DNA from: Benincasa hispida
Taxonomy: Eukaryota > Streptophyta > Magnoliopsida > Cucurbitales > Cucurbitaceae
DNA length: 64,000 nucleotides
Direction: 5' to 3'
Assembly (NCBI RefSeq): GCF_009727055.1
Contig: NC_052356.1
Coordinates: forward strand, 6,770,002 to 6,834,001
Numbering within the stretch: position 1 is the first letter of the stretch; each line of letters starts with the position of its first letter. The notes below the pieces were generated by a model that worked only from the letters and a program-made list of their open reading frames with translations, did not search any database and had not been told where the DNA came from. Positions 47,561 through 59,907 of the stretch are shown one piece after another. The translations under genes and the position numbers were made by a program.

Positions 47561-47860
47561 ATAATATACTTTCAATGCATGTAACATGCTTCCTATGGTG
47601 GGATTTCAAATCTACATAGCATATTTGATGCACATACAAGTTTTATTTAATTATAACATACATCTCATACATAAATAATTAAACACAGACTAATATGGTT
47701 TTAGTTTTGGTACTATCAAGCAAACGAAAGCTTAATTCTTACAAAATTCAGCAAAAACCAACTCTAAAATGCTTTTAGATTGCTTGAACCACCTTGAACT
47801 GTACCCACACATCTCGAACTGGACCTCCAATGCTCAAAATGGGCAAGTCCGGGCAAAAAC

Positions 47861-48127
47861 CACCGAGTACCATTTAACATCGAGTATTTCACAAAATGCA
47901 ATCGAGTTGCATCGAGTACCATCGAGTATGGCATCGAGCATCGAGTATCTCACAGAATAGCATCGAGTTGCGTTGAGTATCATCAAATATGGCATCGTGC
48001 ATCGAGTATTTCACAAAATACCATCAATTAAATGCATCAAGTACCATCGAGTATGACATCGTGCATCGAGTATTTCATAAAATTCCATTGAGAATGCCAT
48101 CGAGTATTCCATCGAGTATCGAGTTTA
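47861..48127. repeat. CATCGAGTA minisatellite in A' leader
   Basis: About 20 copies of a degenerate CATCGAGTA core (TACTCGATG on the element's own strand), arranged in higher-order blocks such as CATCGAGCATCGAGTATTTC, lie between the primer site and the rest of the leader. Confidence 0.85.
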
Positions 48128-48404
48128 TGGCAGTGATTTAAATTTCCAGTTCCTGCTGCTCGACCTTCTTCATTTCTTTCTTCAATTACATCCTAATTGC
48201 AACTCTAATGACTCCAAACGAATTACAGACACTTAAAAAACACATTAAGGCCCATCAAACAAGAGCCAATTACAAGAGTTACCACGTAATTGAAGAGAAA
48301 ACAATGCCAAAACTCAGAAAAACCATATCAGTTCATCATTTTCATACAATTTATGAAAAAACACCCACCAAACTCAAATTATTGCTAACTGAGTGCTTAA
48401 ATCA

Positions 48405-48417
48405 TGCTCCGATACCA
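48405..48417 (-). other. Element A' primer-binding site
   Basis: On the minus strand TGGTATCGGAGCA, one change from the initiator Met-tRNA complement TGGTATCAGAGC, directly after the LTR. Confidence 0.8.
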
Positions 48418-48419
48418 AT

Positions 48420-50413
48420 TGATAGGATATACAAGCATGCAGTGGAAGCAAACAAAATCAATTGGCACTCTAATTATGTTTAATTTGAATTCTAAAAACA
48501 TGCTAAAACACATTTTTCAGAAGTAGGTTTCAAGTAACATACCTTTGATGAATTTCCTCCAATCCAAGCTGCTCCTTCAAGTAATTCCAGCTCCAATTCA
48601 GCAGTGAACCACCAAGAGATCTTCTCTACGATTCTCAACCTTGAATTTGAGTGGTGGAACTCCAATTACAGTGAATTTGTGAAGGGTGTTTGTGTGGGTT
48701 TTTGGTGAAGATGAATTTCTACAGCAATCTTCTAATGAACTCAGAATTCCTTCAATCTAATCTCCAATTTTGGAGTTTTTATACATAAAGTGCATGCAAG
48801 CACTCATCAGCCATCAAATGACCAACACCTACTTCAAAATGAAGTGTTGGTCTTTCAATCACCTCCTCCTTAGGTATTTTTGTGAAAAACCCACTAAGTC
48901 TTCAAAAGACTTCCAATTTCCACTTTTTAATCTCCAATTTTACAATTAATTCTATAATTAACTAAAAAAAAATGATTTACTTGATTCATAATTAATCAAA
49001 TCTAAAATTACAAAATCCAACTTCTTAAATTGAATTAAAATATGAAATTAATTTGATTTTTAATTAATTAAACATATTTAATTAATTTATTTATTTAATA
49101 TCAAATATTAAATTAATCACACACTTAATTTTAAACATAAATCCTATTCATGATATTTAAATCAATTTTTAAATATTTAAATTCTCCAATTTCGTTTAGT
49201 TTCAATAAATTAAACATTAATTAATTATATCAAATATAATTGGACAAATCCTAATTTGAATTTGAACTTATTCAAATTCAACCCCTAATTTCAATTTGAG
49301 CATTTTCAAATTGAAATTCAATTTGAACAATTGAAATTGATACCATTCCAAATCCACTCAATTTATTAATTCCAGGTGTTCATGTTTTACGAGCCAGTAG
49401 AGGGACCTTATGGACATACAGATCATGAGCTCCAACGATTTAAGATTAATTGGCTAAAACTCTTTAGACCAAATTAATCAGTATTCGTTAACTATAAAGT
49501 CACACCATTATAGCTTGATAGTTGCACTCTACTCACTGTCGATATATTTGTGTCAACGTGATTTAACCATAATCAGTAAGGCGACCCTTCACAGGCTGTT
49601 TGTAATGACGGCTGGGTCAATATGCTGTTTTACCCCCGATATTACGTCTTGGTCCTTAAGTTCCACTAATCCTCTAATGAACAATTGGTTTATGATCCAA
49701 TCACTAAACCAGATTCCTCTCGGGTCAATGAGAGGGTAGGACCCCTTGTTCAAGACCTGGATTCAGTACTTAAGAGAACAACCTTTCTTCTATCCTTAAA
49801 CTGGGTAGGCGTGAATTCCTTATTGCATCCTATGTCCCCAGCTATCTACCCGGTATTATCCCTCAAATGGGGGTCTTATTGAGCCGACGCTATTGATTCA
49901 ACCTTCACCTATGCAAATCTAAGGATAATCCCGAATAAACAGAAGTTCATAGTTAGCTTAGGATTATGATCGAGTTCCTAGGTCATCTAAGTAAAATAGT
50001 CAGTCTTAAACAATAAACAATGTTATAAAATAAGAGTGACTTATTTCTTGGTCGATCTTACACAAACTCATTGCATAGGATGTCGCCGCTCCTCATGTCA
50101 ATACATGAATGAATCAGGATCACTTCGAACAAATTGTAACAACTACAGAGTAGGTCGCATTCGATAGTGTTACCAGAATAAGGCACCAAGTGTTACCAAA
50201 ATAAGGCACCCAACCTTATTCGTATACTATAGATCATTTTGACTATTTACTTGAACTTGATCCACTTATGTCTCCACATAAAGTTTAAATATTCATATAA
50301 TAGCCATGGATCTTAGTTTATTGGATTTAGACTGTATAAGTGCAATTTATAGATTCAATAACAACTTTATTGATAACTTTACAAACTGCGAGTTTTAGGC
50401 ATACAACCCAACA
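48420..50413 (-). repeat. Element A' 5' LTR
   Basis: 1,994 bp. On the minus strand it runs from TGTTGGGTTGTATGCCTAAA to TATCCTATCA, followed two bases later by the primer site. It gives the uninterrupted reference for the damaged 3' copy. Confidence 0.9.
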
Positions 50414-51830
50414 GTTCTTTGATTTGTATAGGTGAGAGTAGCTAGATTTTCGACTCAATAAGCCTACCATTTTGGGGATTTGTCTAAATGGGGAGCTGGG
50501 AACGTAACTATACAAGACAAAATTCACTCCTTCTCTAATGTTGGGGTAAGTAGACAAGTTGCTTCCTTAACGGCTTATTCCAGGGCTTAAACAATGGGGC
50601 GCCACACCCTCTCTTGGCCCAAGAAGGGTTTGGTCATAATTGGATTATGACTTATTGTTCACTAGAGAGATCAGTGGTACTTAAGGAGTTAGATGTAACT
50701 ATAGGGACAAAAGGGTAATTTTGGCCCAACTGTACTTACGAGCAATTAGGGAAGGGTCATCGCACTGGTTATATCCAATGGACACAGAAATATATCTGTA
50801 GCGTGAAGAGTGCAGTTGTCGGTCTTTAGTGAAGTGATCAACAACTAATGGATGTTGAATAATTTAATTAAAGGAGTTTAATTAATTATTCAAGTACTGT
50901 TGGAGCTTGAATCTATAGGTCCATAAGGTTCACTCTGTAGCTCAACAGGGATTATTGAGAATTAATTTGAATTGTTCAAATTAATTGAGGGAATTAATTA
51001 TATATGACATAATTAATTTAAAATAATTATATGTGATATAATTAAAATAATGTATTTGATAAATTATAATATAAAGTTTATTTGACAGAAAATAAATATT
51101 TGAATATGGTTAAATTAAATATAAAGTTTATTTATATTAAATACCATGAATGATTGAGAGAATTCAAATTATAGATTATATTGTATTTGATACAATATAA
51201 AACTTTAGGTTATGTGTTATATCGATATAATATATAGTTTAGTATATATTATATGATAAGTTGGTTATTATATATATATATTAAATTAATTGAATTTAAT
51301 TAAGGAAAGAGTTGTAACTCTCTCCCCCTATTTTATCTCATTATCATTCATGGGAGTAGAGGTTTTTACGATTACTTTTTCATCTTCTTCACAGAAGATT
51401 ATCACAGGGTGTCTGTGAGTTTTTGGTCTCAGAAGAATTCTCCCAGAAAAATATTCCTCTCTTCTAAATCATCCTCCCTCTCCCAATATCAACAGAACCC
51501 ACAACTCCTATAATTCTCAACCCTCAAGGAAAATATAGAATACTTGCTTCTGGTGGTGTCCAACCAAATAGTGATTTGGTGATTGCTGTGTTTTTTGGGT
51601 GTTCATGTTTTGATATTTTTTCTTAACTGGTTGGAGAAGGAATTCGTGAAGATTAATTGGTTCTTCAAGCGTAAGTTATCTTCAAACGCTAATCTTCCTT
51701 CTCTATTTAATTCAAAAGCATGCTCTAAAATTTTCTGTAAAATGCATAATCTATTTCTCTGTAATTATAATTTTGTGAAATTGAAATTGGGACACGATCC
51801 TAGTTCCACATCGGACCTCACAGACCTTCA
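50414..51830 (+). repeat. Element B 5' LTR, second part
   Basis: Resumes with the duplicated GTTCT, then TTTGATTTGT, which continues the LTR text seen uninterrupted at 54930 onward. It ends at CCTTCA just before the primer-binding site. Both pieces together give about 1.93 kb. Confidence 0.9.
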
Positions 51831-51832
51831 AT

Positions 51833-51845
51833 TGGTGTCAGAGAA
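51833..51845 (+). other. Element B primer-binding site
   Basis: TGGTGTCAGAG, two bases after the LTR end, is close to TGGTATCAGAGC, the complement of the initiator Met-tRNA 3' end used by most plant copia elements. Confidence 0.75.
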
Positions 51846-51884
51846 TATTTTACAACATGTTTTACAAGGAGGAATTAAGGGTTA

Positions 51885-54300
51885 AGATTAACTTACCACT
51901 TTTATTGATGATTATTCTAGATATGGGTATGTTTACTTAATGCAACATAAGTTTGAAGCCCTTGAAAAGTTCAAGGAGTACAAGGCTGAAGTTGAAAATA
52001 CATTAAATAAAATCATTAAAACATTTCGATTTGATCGAGGTGGAGAGTATATGGATATTAAATTCCAAGACTATTTGATAGAACATGGAATTGTATCCCA
52101 ACTCTCGGTACCTCGTACACCTCAGTAGAATAGTGTATCAAAAAGGAGAAATCGAACCCTATTGAACATGGTTCGGTCTATGATGAGTTACACTTTCTTA
52201 CCCGACTCGTTTTAGGGGATATGCAATACAAACTGCAGCTTACATTTTGAATTGCATTCCTTCCAAAAGTGCTACTAGAACACCTTTGGAATTATGGAAT
52301 GCTCGTACAGGTAGTTTATGCCATTTTAGAATTTGAGATTGCCCAACATATGTACTTGAGGCATATCTTAAGAAATTGGAACTCATTCAAAATTGTGCCT
52401 ATTTGTAGGTTACCCTAAAGGAACGAGAGGTGGTTACTTCTACGATCCTAAAGATAATAAAGTGTTTGTATAAAAAAAACGCTACCTTTTTAGAAGAGAG
52501 CCATATAAGGGAGCATAAACCCCATAGTCAGATAATGTTAAATGAACTTTCCAGTAAAACTACTGAACCTTTAATAAGAGTTATTGAAGAACCCAATATC
52601 TCAACAAGAGTTATTGAAGTTGGTTCATCTAGTAAGTCACATCTACCTCAAACATTGAGGAAGTCTCAATGTAGTGCAAGGTTTGCGAATCCACCTATTC
52701 GTTATATGAGTTTAATAGAAATCCTAGCTATCATAGCTGACGAAGATGTTGAGGATCCATTGTCTTAAAAGAAGGCAATAGAGGATGTTGACAAAGATGA
52801 ATGGATCAAAGCTATGGATCTCGAAATGAAGTCTATGTACTTCAATTCAGTTTAGGATCTTATAGATCAAAACCAGATGAGGTTAAACTTATTGGTTGCA
52901 AATGAATCTACAAGAGAAAACGGGGTGCTGATGGGAAGGTGCAAACCTTCAAGATTATACTTGTGGCAAAGGGTTATACCCAAGTTGAGGAAGTCGACTA
53001 TGAGGAGACTTTATCACCTGTTACCATTTTACAGTCTATTTGGATACTCCTGTCCATTGCCTCATATGACTATGAGATTTGGCAAATGGATGTCAAAACT
53101 ACTTGTCTGAATGAAAATCTTAAGGAGACCATATATATGGAGCAACTTGAGGGATTCATAACCCAAAGTCAAGAGCAAAAGGATTGTAGGCTTAATTGGT
53201 CCATTTATGGATTAAAACAAGCTTCTCAATCTTGGAACATAAGATTTGATACTGCAATCAAATCTTATAGCTTTGATCAAAATGTTAATGAACCTTGTGT
53301 TTACAAGAGAATCATCAACAATTTAGTAGCTTTTCTTGTGTTATATGTAGATGATATTCTACTCATTGAGAATAATGTAGGTCTATTGACTAAAATTAAA
53401 AATTGGCTAGCGACCCAATTCCAAATGAAAGATTTGGGAGAGACGCAATTTGGTTTGGGCATTCAAATATTTAGAGATTGAAAGAAGAAAACGTTAGTCC
53501 TGTCTTAGGCATCATACATTGACAAGATGTTTGTCAAGTTTTTGATCCAGAACTCCAAGAGAGGCTTGCTCCCTTTCAGACATGGAGTTATTTTGTCTAA
53601 GGAACAGTGTCCTGAGACACCTCAAGAGGTTGAGGAAATGAGACGGATCCCCTATGCATCGCCTGTTAGTAGTAAGATATATGCAATGTTATATACTAGA
53701 CCTGACATTTGCTATGCGGTGGAGATAGTCAGTAGATATCAGTTTAATCCAAGATTTGATCACTAAATCGCCATTAAGAATATCCTCAAGTATCTTCAGA
53801 GAATGAGGGACGACAAGCTCGTGTATGGTTCTAAGGATTTGATCCTTACAGGATACACAGATTCTAATTTCCAGACTGATAAGGATTCTAGAAAATCCAC
53901 TTCAGGATCATTGTTCACTTTTAACAGAGGGGCTATAGTCTGAAGAAGCACCAAGCAAATGTGCATAGCTAACTCCACTATGGAGGCTGAGTATGTAGCA
54001 GCTTCGAAGCTGTGTAGCTTAGAAAGTTGTGGTTCCAAGCATGTCTAAGCTCATCACCCTTTATTGTGATAATAATGGTGTTGTGGCTAATTTCTGAGAG
54101 CCTAGGAGTCACAAATGCGGGAAGCACATAGAGCGGAAGTATCATCTCATTCGAGAGATTATGCATTAAGAGGACATGATCGTCATGTAGATAGTTTCGG
54201 CGCACAATGTTGTTGATCAATTTACAAAGGCCGTCACAGCTATGGTGTTTGAGGGTCACCTGCAGAGTATAGGTCTACGAGACATGCTATATCTAGTCTA
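51885..54300 (+). pseudogene. Element B pol: integrase, RT and RNase H remnants
   Basis: Almost directly after the primer site comes integrase (FIDDYSRYGYVYL, then FRFDRGGEYM), with a TAG in RTPQ*NS. An integrase C-terminal region follows (VGYPKGTRGGYFYDP, HIREHKP). RT occupies about 52939-53481 with SPVT, IWQMDVKT and the catalytic YVDDILL. RNase H follows at 53763-54150 (GYTDSNFQTDKDSRKSTSGS, NSTMEAEYVAAS), ending near FEGHL. Several stops and frameshifts separate these parts. gag and protease are absent. Confidence 0.9.
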
Positions 54301-54419
54301 GGGCAAGTGGGAGATTTTGTATTGGATGCAATTTATGTCGTAGTTTCTTGTTTTGTGTACTTTTATATCAGTGTGAATTTTATGATGTACATCTGATTAA
54401 CTTTAGGAAAAGTGGAAGA

Positions 54420-57400
54420 TAGTTAGGTTTGATGCCCTAAATCTCATGGGTCATGTAGTTTGTAATTGTTATGTACAAACCATTTATTTATTTAATAAAA
54501 TTTGAGGTATTTTATTTGACATTTAGTAACATTAACCCACAAAACCAATAAACTAACATCCGAGGTTATCTTTTGTAGCATAAACATGTATCTAGAGACA
54601 TATAGGTAGATCATGTTTAAGTGATAACCTAAATGGTCTGTAGCAGATGGATAAGGTTGGGTACCTTATTCTGGTGACACTACGAATACGACCCACTTTA
54701 TAGATGTTACAATTGTTGTAAAGTGCTATAAATGATCTGATCTTGATTATTCATGTAGAGACATATGAGTGAGGGTGTTCTATACAAAGGGGTTTGTATA
54801 AGACTGAACCACAAAATGATTAGTCTCATTATATAACACTATTAACAGTAGAGACTTACATTTCACCAGGATGACCATAGGTGACATGACCTGAATCCTG
54901 AGTGAGTTGTGAACTCTTACCTATGAAGGTGATCCTTTGATTTGTCTGGGTGAGAGTGGCCAGATCACCGACTTAATAAGCCTACCATTTTGGGGATTCG
55001 TCTGAATGTAGAGTTGGAAACACAACTACATAAGAAAAAATTCACTCATTTCCTAATGTTGGGGTAAGTAGATAAATTGCTCCTTTAACGACTGATTCCG
55101 AGGCTTGAACAATGTGACGCCACACCCTTTTTTGATCTGAGAAGGGTATGGTCATAGTTAGACTATGACTTATTGTTCATTAGAGGGATCAGTGATACTT
55201 AAGGAGTTAGATGTAACTAAAGGGGCAAAACGGTAATTTTGGCCAGTTGGACTTACGAGCAATTTGTGAAAGATCATCATGCTGTTGACTAGTTATATCC
55301 AATGGACACAAAAATATATCTGTAGTGCGAAGAATACAACTGTCGGTCTTTAGTGGAGTGACCAATAGTTAATAGATGTTGAGTAATTTAACTAAATGAG
55401 TTTAATTAATTATTCAAGTACCATTGGAGCTTTAATCTACAAGTCCATAAGGTCCCTTATGTAGTTCAACTGGGATTATTGAGAATTAATTTTGGATTAA
55501 TTTGAATTGTTCAAATTAATTGAGGGAATTGATTATTTATGATATAATTAATTTAAATTAATTATATGTGATATAATTAATATAATATATTTAATACATT
55601 ATAATATAAAGTTTTATTTGAGAGAAAATAAATATTTGAATATGATTCAAATAGTAATTATATGTATTAGATTCATATAGTTAAGTTTAATATAAGTTTG
55701 ATTTATATTAAATGATGGAGTTGACATTCAATACACTGAAGCTATTAGGATCACTGCATCAATTTTAATGGATTAACATGCATGTTCATCGAAAAATCAG
55801 AAATGGGGTTTCAAGACTACAACTTTTGATGAATCCCTTAGAACTTCAATCCTCCACAAAATTCTTCTTTAATCCTTGAAATAGACTACCACAAAAGCCT
55901 TTTCTTAGATTGGGTGGTGGAACCCAATTAAGAGGGATTTTGGGATGAACTTTTAAAGTTAAGAGAGTATTTTTTAGAAAATTAACTTTAGCAATTCAAA
56001 TTGCATGCATGAATTTCACTTCAAATCAACTTGTATTTATGTAATATGAACATGCAAAATGAATAATGTGGGAGATTGACACTCAATCATCCACTAAATG
56101 AGTGGAATAGGTGGAGGTAAATGGAAAAAGGGGGAAAAATCCCACTTTTCCATAATTTACATTTTTAATTTAATTTTATTTTATAAAAAACATAATAAAT
56201 TAAATTTAAAATAAAAAATTTCAAAATTATTTAAATACATTATTTTAAATAAATAACTAAACTAATTTAATTAATCAATTTAATATCAAATATTAAATTA
56301 ATAAAACACCTAATCCAAACTTGAATCCCTATTCATAAAATTAATATTTAAATCTCATTTAAATATTTTCAACTCTCCAAAACCGTTTAATTTGTTAATT
56401 AAAAGTTTAATTATATTGAATATAATAATCCAAACCCTAAATCGAATTTGAATATTTCAAATTCTCTCAACATGCTATTCTAAGGTTTAATCCTTTTACG
56501 AGCTAGTAGAGGGGCCTAATGGACCTATAGATCATGAGCTCAGTAGTTGCATCTCCACATTTAGTTATATTTCTGTCCACTTGATTTAACCATAATCAAT
56601 AAATCGATCATTCACAGATTGTTCGTATTTACAACTAGGTCAAAATTATCGTTTTACCCCTACAATACATCTTGCTTCTTAAGTCTTCACTGATTCTCTA
56701 TTGAACAATTGGTTTATGGTTCTACCAATAAACCAAGTCCTTTTCAGCCATAGAAGAGTGGGGCCCCTTTGTTCAAGACCTAGAGTCAGTACTTAAGGGA
56801 ACAACCTATCTGCTAACCCTAAGATGAGTAGGAGTGAATTTCGTCTTGCAAGACTATGTCCCAACTATCTATTCGGTCTTACCCCTAAAATGGGAGGCTT
56901 ATTGAGCGGCGATGTTGAGCTACTTTCACCCATGCAGATTAAAGGATAGTCCCATATAAATAGGAGTTCATAGTTAGCTCAGAATTGAGATCAAGTTACC
57001 TTAGGTCATCGAATTGAAATAGTCAGTTTTAACAGTAAACGGTTGTTATAAAGAAAAGTGACTATTTTGTGGTCCGATCTTATGCAAACATCTTTTGCAT
57101 AGGATGTCCTTACTCGCATGTCTCTACATGAATAACTTTGGGATTACATTGTTTGTATCAATATACAAAATGGATCACATCCATGGTGTCCTCAAGACAA
57201 GGTACCCAACCCTATCCATATACTTATAGACCGTTTTGGCTATATACTAAAACTTGATCCTCTTTTATGTCTCTACATAAAGATTAAGTATTCATGTTAT
57301 AACCATGGGTTCATTAGTTTATTGGATTTAGGAATCTATAAATGCAATTTACATATTCAAAACTTTATTAAACAAATCTTGACAATATCTTTATTGTGAA

Positions 57401-57597
57401 TAGAATATGTTTAAAGTTTATAAACTACAAGTTTTAGGACAAATAACCCAACATTAAATAGCATGAATGATCGAAAGAATTCAAACTATAGATTATATTG
57501 TATTTGATATTATATAAAACTATAGGTTGTGTTATATTCGATATAACAAATAGTTTAATATATATTATATGATAAGTTAGTTATCACATATACATAC

Positions 57598-57643
<46 letters not shown>

Positions 57644-58353
57644 TTTTATTTATTAAATTATTTGAATTTAATTAAGGAGAGTGTTGTTACTCCCTCCCTC
57701 TATTTTCTCTCATTATCATTTGTGTGAGTGGAAGTTTTTACGATTACTTTTTCATTTTCTTCACAGAAGATTATCATAAGGGTATTTGTGAGTTTTTGGT
57801 CTCAGAAGAATTCTCCTAGAAAAATATCTCTCTTCTAAATCTTCCTCCCTCTCCCAAAATCAACAGAGCCCACAATTCCTGTAATTCTCAACATCTAAGG
57901 AGAATACAGAAGGCTCACTTCTGGTGGTGTCCAACCAAATAGTGATTTGGTGATTGTTGGGCTTTTTTCGGTGTTCACAATTCCTTCTAAATCTTCCTCC
58001 CTCTCCCAAAATCAACAGAGCCTACAATTCCTGTAATTCTCAACCTCTAAGGAGAATACAGAAGGCTCACTTCTGGTGGTGTCCAACCAAATAGTGATTT
58101 GGTGATTGTTGGGCTTTTTTCGGTGTTCACATTCTGAGAATTGTCCATGATTGGTTGGAGAAGGAATTCGTGAAGATTAATTGGTTCTTCAAGGGTAAGT
58201 TATCTTCAAACCCTAATCTCCCCCTCTATTTAATTCAAAAGTATGCTGTAAAATTTATGTAAAATGCATAATGCATTTCTCTGTAATTATAATTCTATAA
58301 AATTGAATCTGGGACATGATCCGTGTTTCCGCATCGAACCTCATAGTCTTTCA
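54420..58353 (+). repeat. Element B 3' LTR, interrupted
   Basis: It starts after a purine tract (AAGTGGAAGAT), runs to 55712, and resumes at 57454 after the solo LTR. It matches the 5' LTR but carries an extra 152-bp tandem duplication (57833-57984 and 57985-58136) and a longer ATAC/AT microsatellite (about 57585-57640). Confidence 0.88.
55713..57453 (-). repeat. Solo copia LTR C nested in element B
   Basis: 1,741 bp in minus orientation. On the plus strand it starts TGATGGAG and ends ATAACCCAACA. The flanks are TTAAA at 55708-55712 and 57454-57458, a perfect 5-bp target-site duplication. There is no internal region, so the element collapsed by LTR-LTR recombination. It is related to the A family (TTTTAGGACAAATAACCCAA end) but distinct in its 3' part. 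Confidence 0.92.
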
Positions 58354-58358
58354 TGATC

Positions 58359-59555
58359 CTCATACCACCTCCCTGTTTCCCTTGACTTGGATCTTCCTGT
58401 GGGCTTTGGGCCTTGTTTGGGGACAATACTCTACAAAGATATTATATTAACTAGTTATACTATGTTTGGAACGGTGTAATGTCCTTATACTTCTAGATTT
58501 TTCACGATTTAGCTTCTAAACTTAAGTTTGTTATTTTAAAGTTTGTCGCGTTTAGTCCCTTATCTTTATTTTGTTAGGTTATTCCGAATTGTGATGAATT
58601 TCAAATGAGTTATGTGGTTTATAATCATAAGAAAAGAACGGTATGAAATCTAAGGGAAAGTAAATCATGTTTTTACTCTAAAAAATTTATGACTACAATA
58701 GTCTTATTTTGCAAGATTTCATGGAGTTTGAAAATAAATTGTTTAGGCCTTGTTTGACCACATTCGTTTTTTTCCTACTATTTTCAAATATTAAAGTTAT
58801 AAACATTACTTTTTCTCGTCGTTTTCGTACACTATTGTGTATATATATATATTTATCTATTTATTTTAAAACGGTTTAGAAAATGAAGTAACATTATGAA
58901 ACCTAACAAAAGTAATTTTATTATTTTTTTTAAAAAAAGATTTGGTTTAGAAATCAAATGTAGTTTTAAGGAATATGAAAAGCTTACAAACATAAAAGGG
59001 GTAAGGAAACAAACAATTCTGAAAAACAAAAAACTAAAAGAAAAATTGTAATCCAGTAAGGTAATAATTTTATTTTTAGTTTTATGTTTTTAAAATTTAG
59101 GTTTGTTTTATCCTCAATTTCGTACTATGGTTTTTACATTTTTTTAAGAATACTTATATTTTTAGTCAAAATTAAAAAACAAAAACAACTTTTTAAAAAC
59201 TATTTTTCTTGGTTTTCAAAATGTGGTTTGATTTTCTAAAAAACTCATGAAAAGTAGATAACAAAATAAAGAAATCAATAAACAGAAGTAGTTTTTACAA
59301 GCTAATTAATTTTTAAAAACCAAATGCTTATTAGACGAGATCTTGGTTCTCTTTTTTTTTTTTTTTTTTTTTTTTGAAAACTCTACTTGTTTTCTGATAA
59401 TTTCTTTATAATGATTTTTTCTATGCCAATTTTTGGTTAGGGTAATTGAAGTGGACGGATAACTGAGCAACGACGAGCAGTTCTAAGTGTAAGTGCACAC
59501 TCTCACACAAGTAGCATAAAATGAAGAGTTCTCTAAGTATCAAAACCAATGGTAC
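58359..59555. other. AT-rich intergenic DNA right of element B
   Basis: No gene recognised. A poly-T tract lies at 59351-59375. The first 75 bp appear to continue the sequence interrupted at 39914. Confidence 0.5.
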
Positions 59556-59558
59556 AAA

Positions 59559-59905
59559 CACTACTACAAAAAACTATATTACTTGACGTTTGGAAGTTTT
59601 GAGTAAAAAAAACATCAAGTAATATGTAAACTTGATGAAAAACGTCAAGGATAATGACAAAAAGTGAAGGTTGGCAGAAAATTCCGGATTTTTTTCATTT
59701 CGTTTTTACTTGATGCTTTATAAACATCAATAACAATTAAAAAAAGTGGAAGTTTGGTGTTTTGTTTGGATTTTTTTCATACTACACAATACTTGTCATG
59801 TTATGTCAAGGGTTATTTAAGCAAAGATAAAAGGAGTTCAGAGGCATTGCCTCTCCAAATTTCACGTGCTGAAGTGAAAAAGGACTTTCTCTCTCACAGT
59901 TGAAA
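59559..59905 (+). mobile_element. CACTA transposon terminus
   Basis: Starts CACTACTACAAAAAAC, the standard terminal inverted repeat of plant CACTA (En/Spm) elements. Inverted subterminal words follow: ACTTGACGTTT, AAACGTCAAG, ACTTGATG and CATCAAG. The opposite end is not visible. A copia LTR begins at about 59908, so this is either truncated or interrupted. Confidence 0.65.
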
Positions 59906-59907
59906 TG

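Larger units (their letters stand above)
40434..50413 (-). mobile_element. Ty1/copia element A', minus strand, nested in B
   Basis: Inserted into the B 5' LTR with GTTCT on both sides (40429-40433 and 50414-50418). Its 5' LTR is 50413-48420, the primer site 48417-48405, and a repeat-rich leader follows. RNase H lies at 46118-45717, and the 3' LTR is 45429-43885 plus 40584-40434. That 3' LTR is itself interrupted by element A and has lost about 410 bp. gag, protease, integrase and RT are absent. Confidence 0.88.
39910..58358 (+). mobile_element. Ty1/copia element B, full span with nested insertions
   Basis: The outer limits are fixed by TGATC at 39910-39914 and 58354-58358. The 5' LTR begins TGTTGGGGTTGATGCCC at 39915 and runs to 40433, resumes at 50414 after a nested insertion, and ends CCTTCA at 51830. 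A primer-binding site follows at 51833. Integrase, RT and RNase H remnants fill 51.9-54.3 kb. The 3' LTR starts near 54420, is interrupted at 55713-57453, and ends TTTCA at 58353. Without the insertions the element would be about 6.8 kb. gag and protease are deleted and pol has stops, so it is inactive. Confidence 0.9.

Noticed and set aside
44525..49882. Plus-strand frames at 44525-44758, 49515-49739 and 49685-49882
   Set aside because: They are antisense readings of A' LTR copies; their similarity to each other reflects LTR identity, not a gene family.
53796..54259. Minus-strand frames of 80 and 93 codons
   Set aside because: Antisense shadows of the element B RNase H region.
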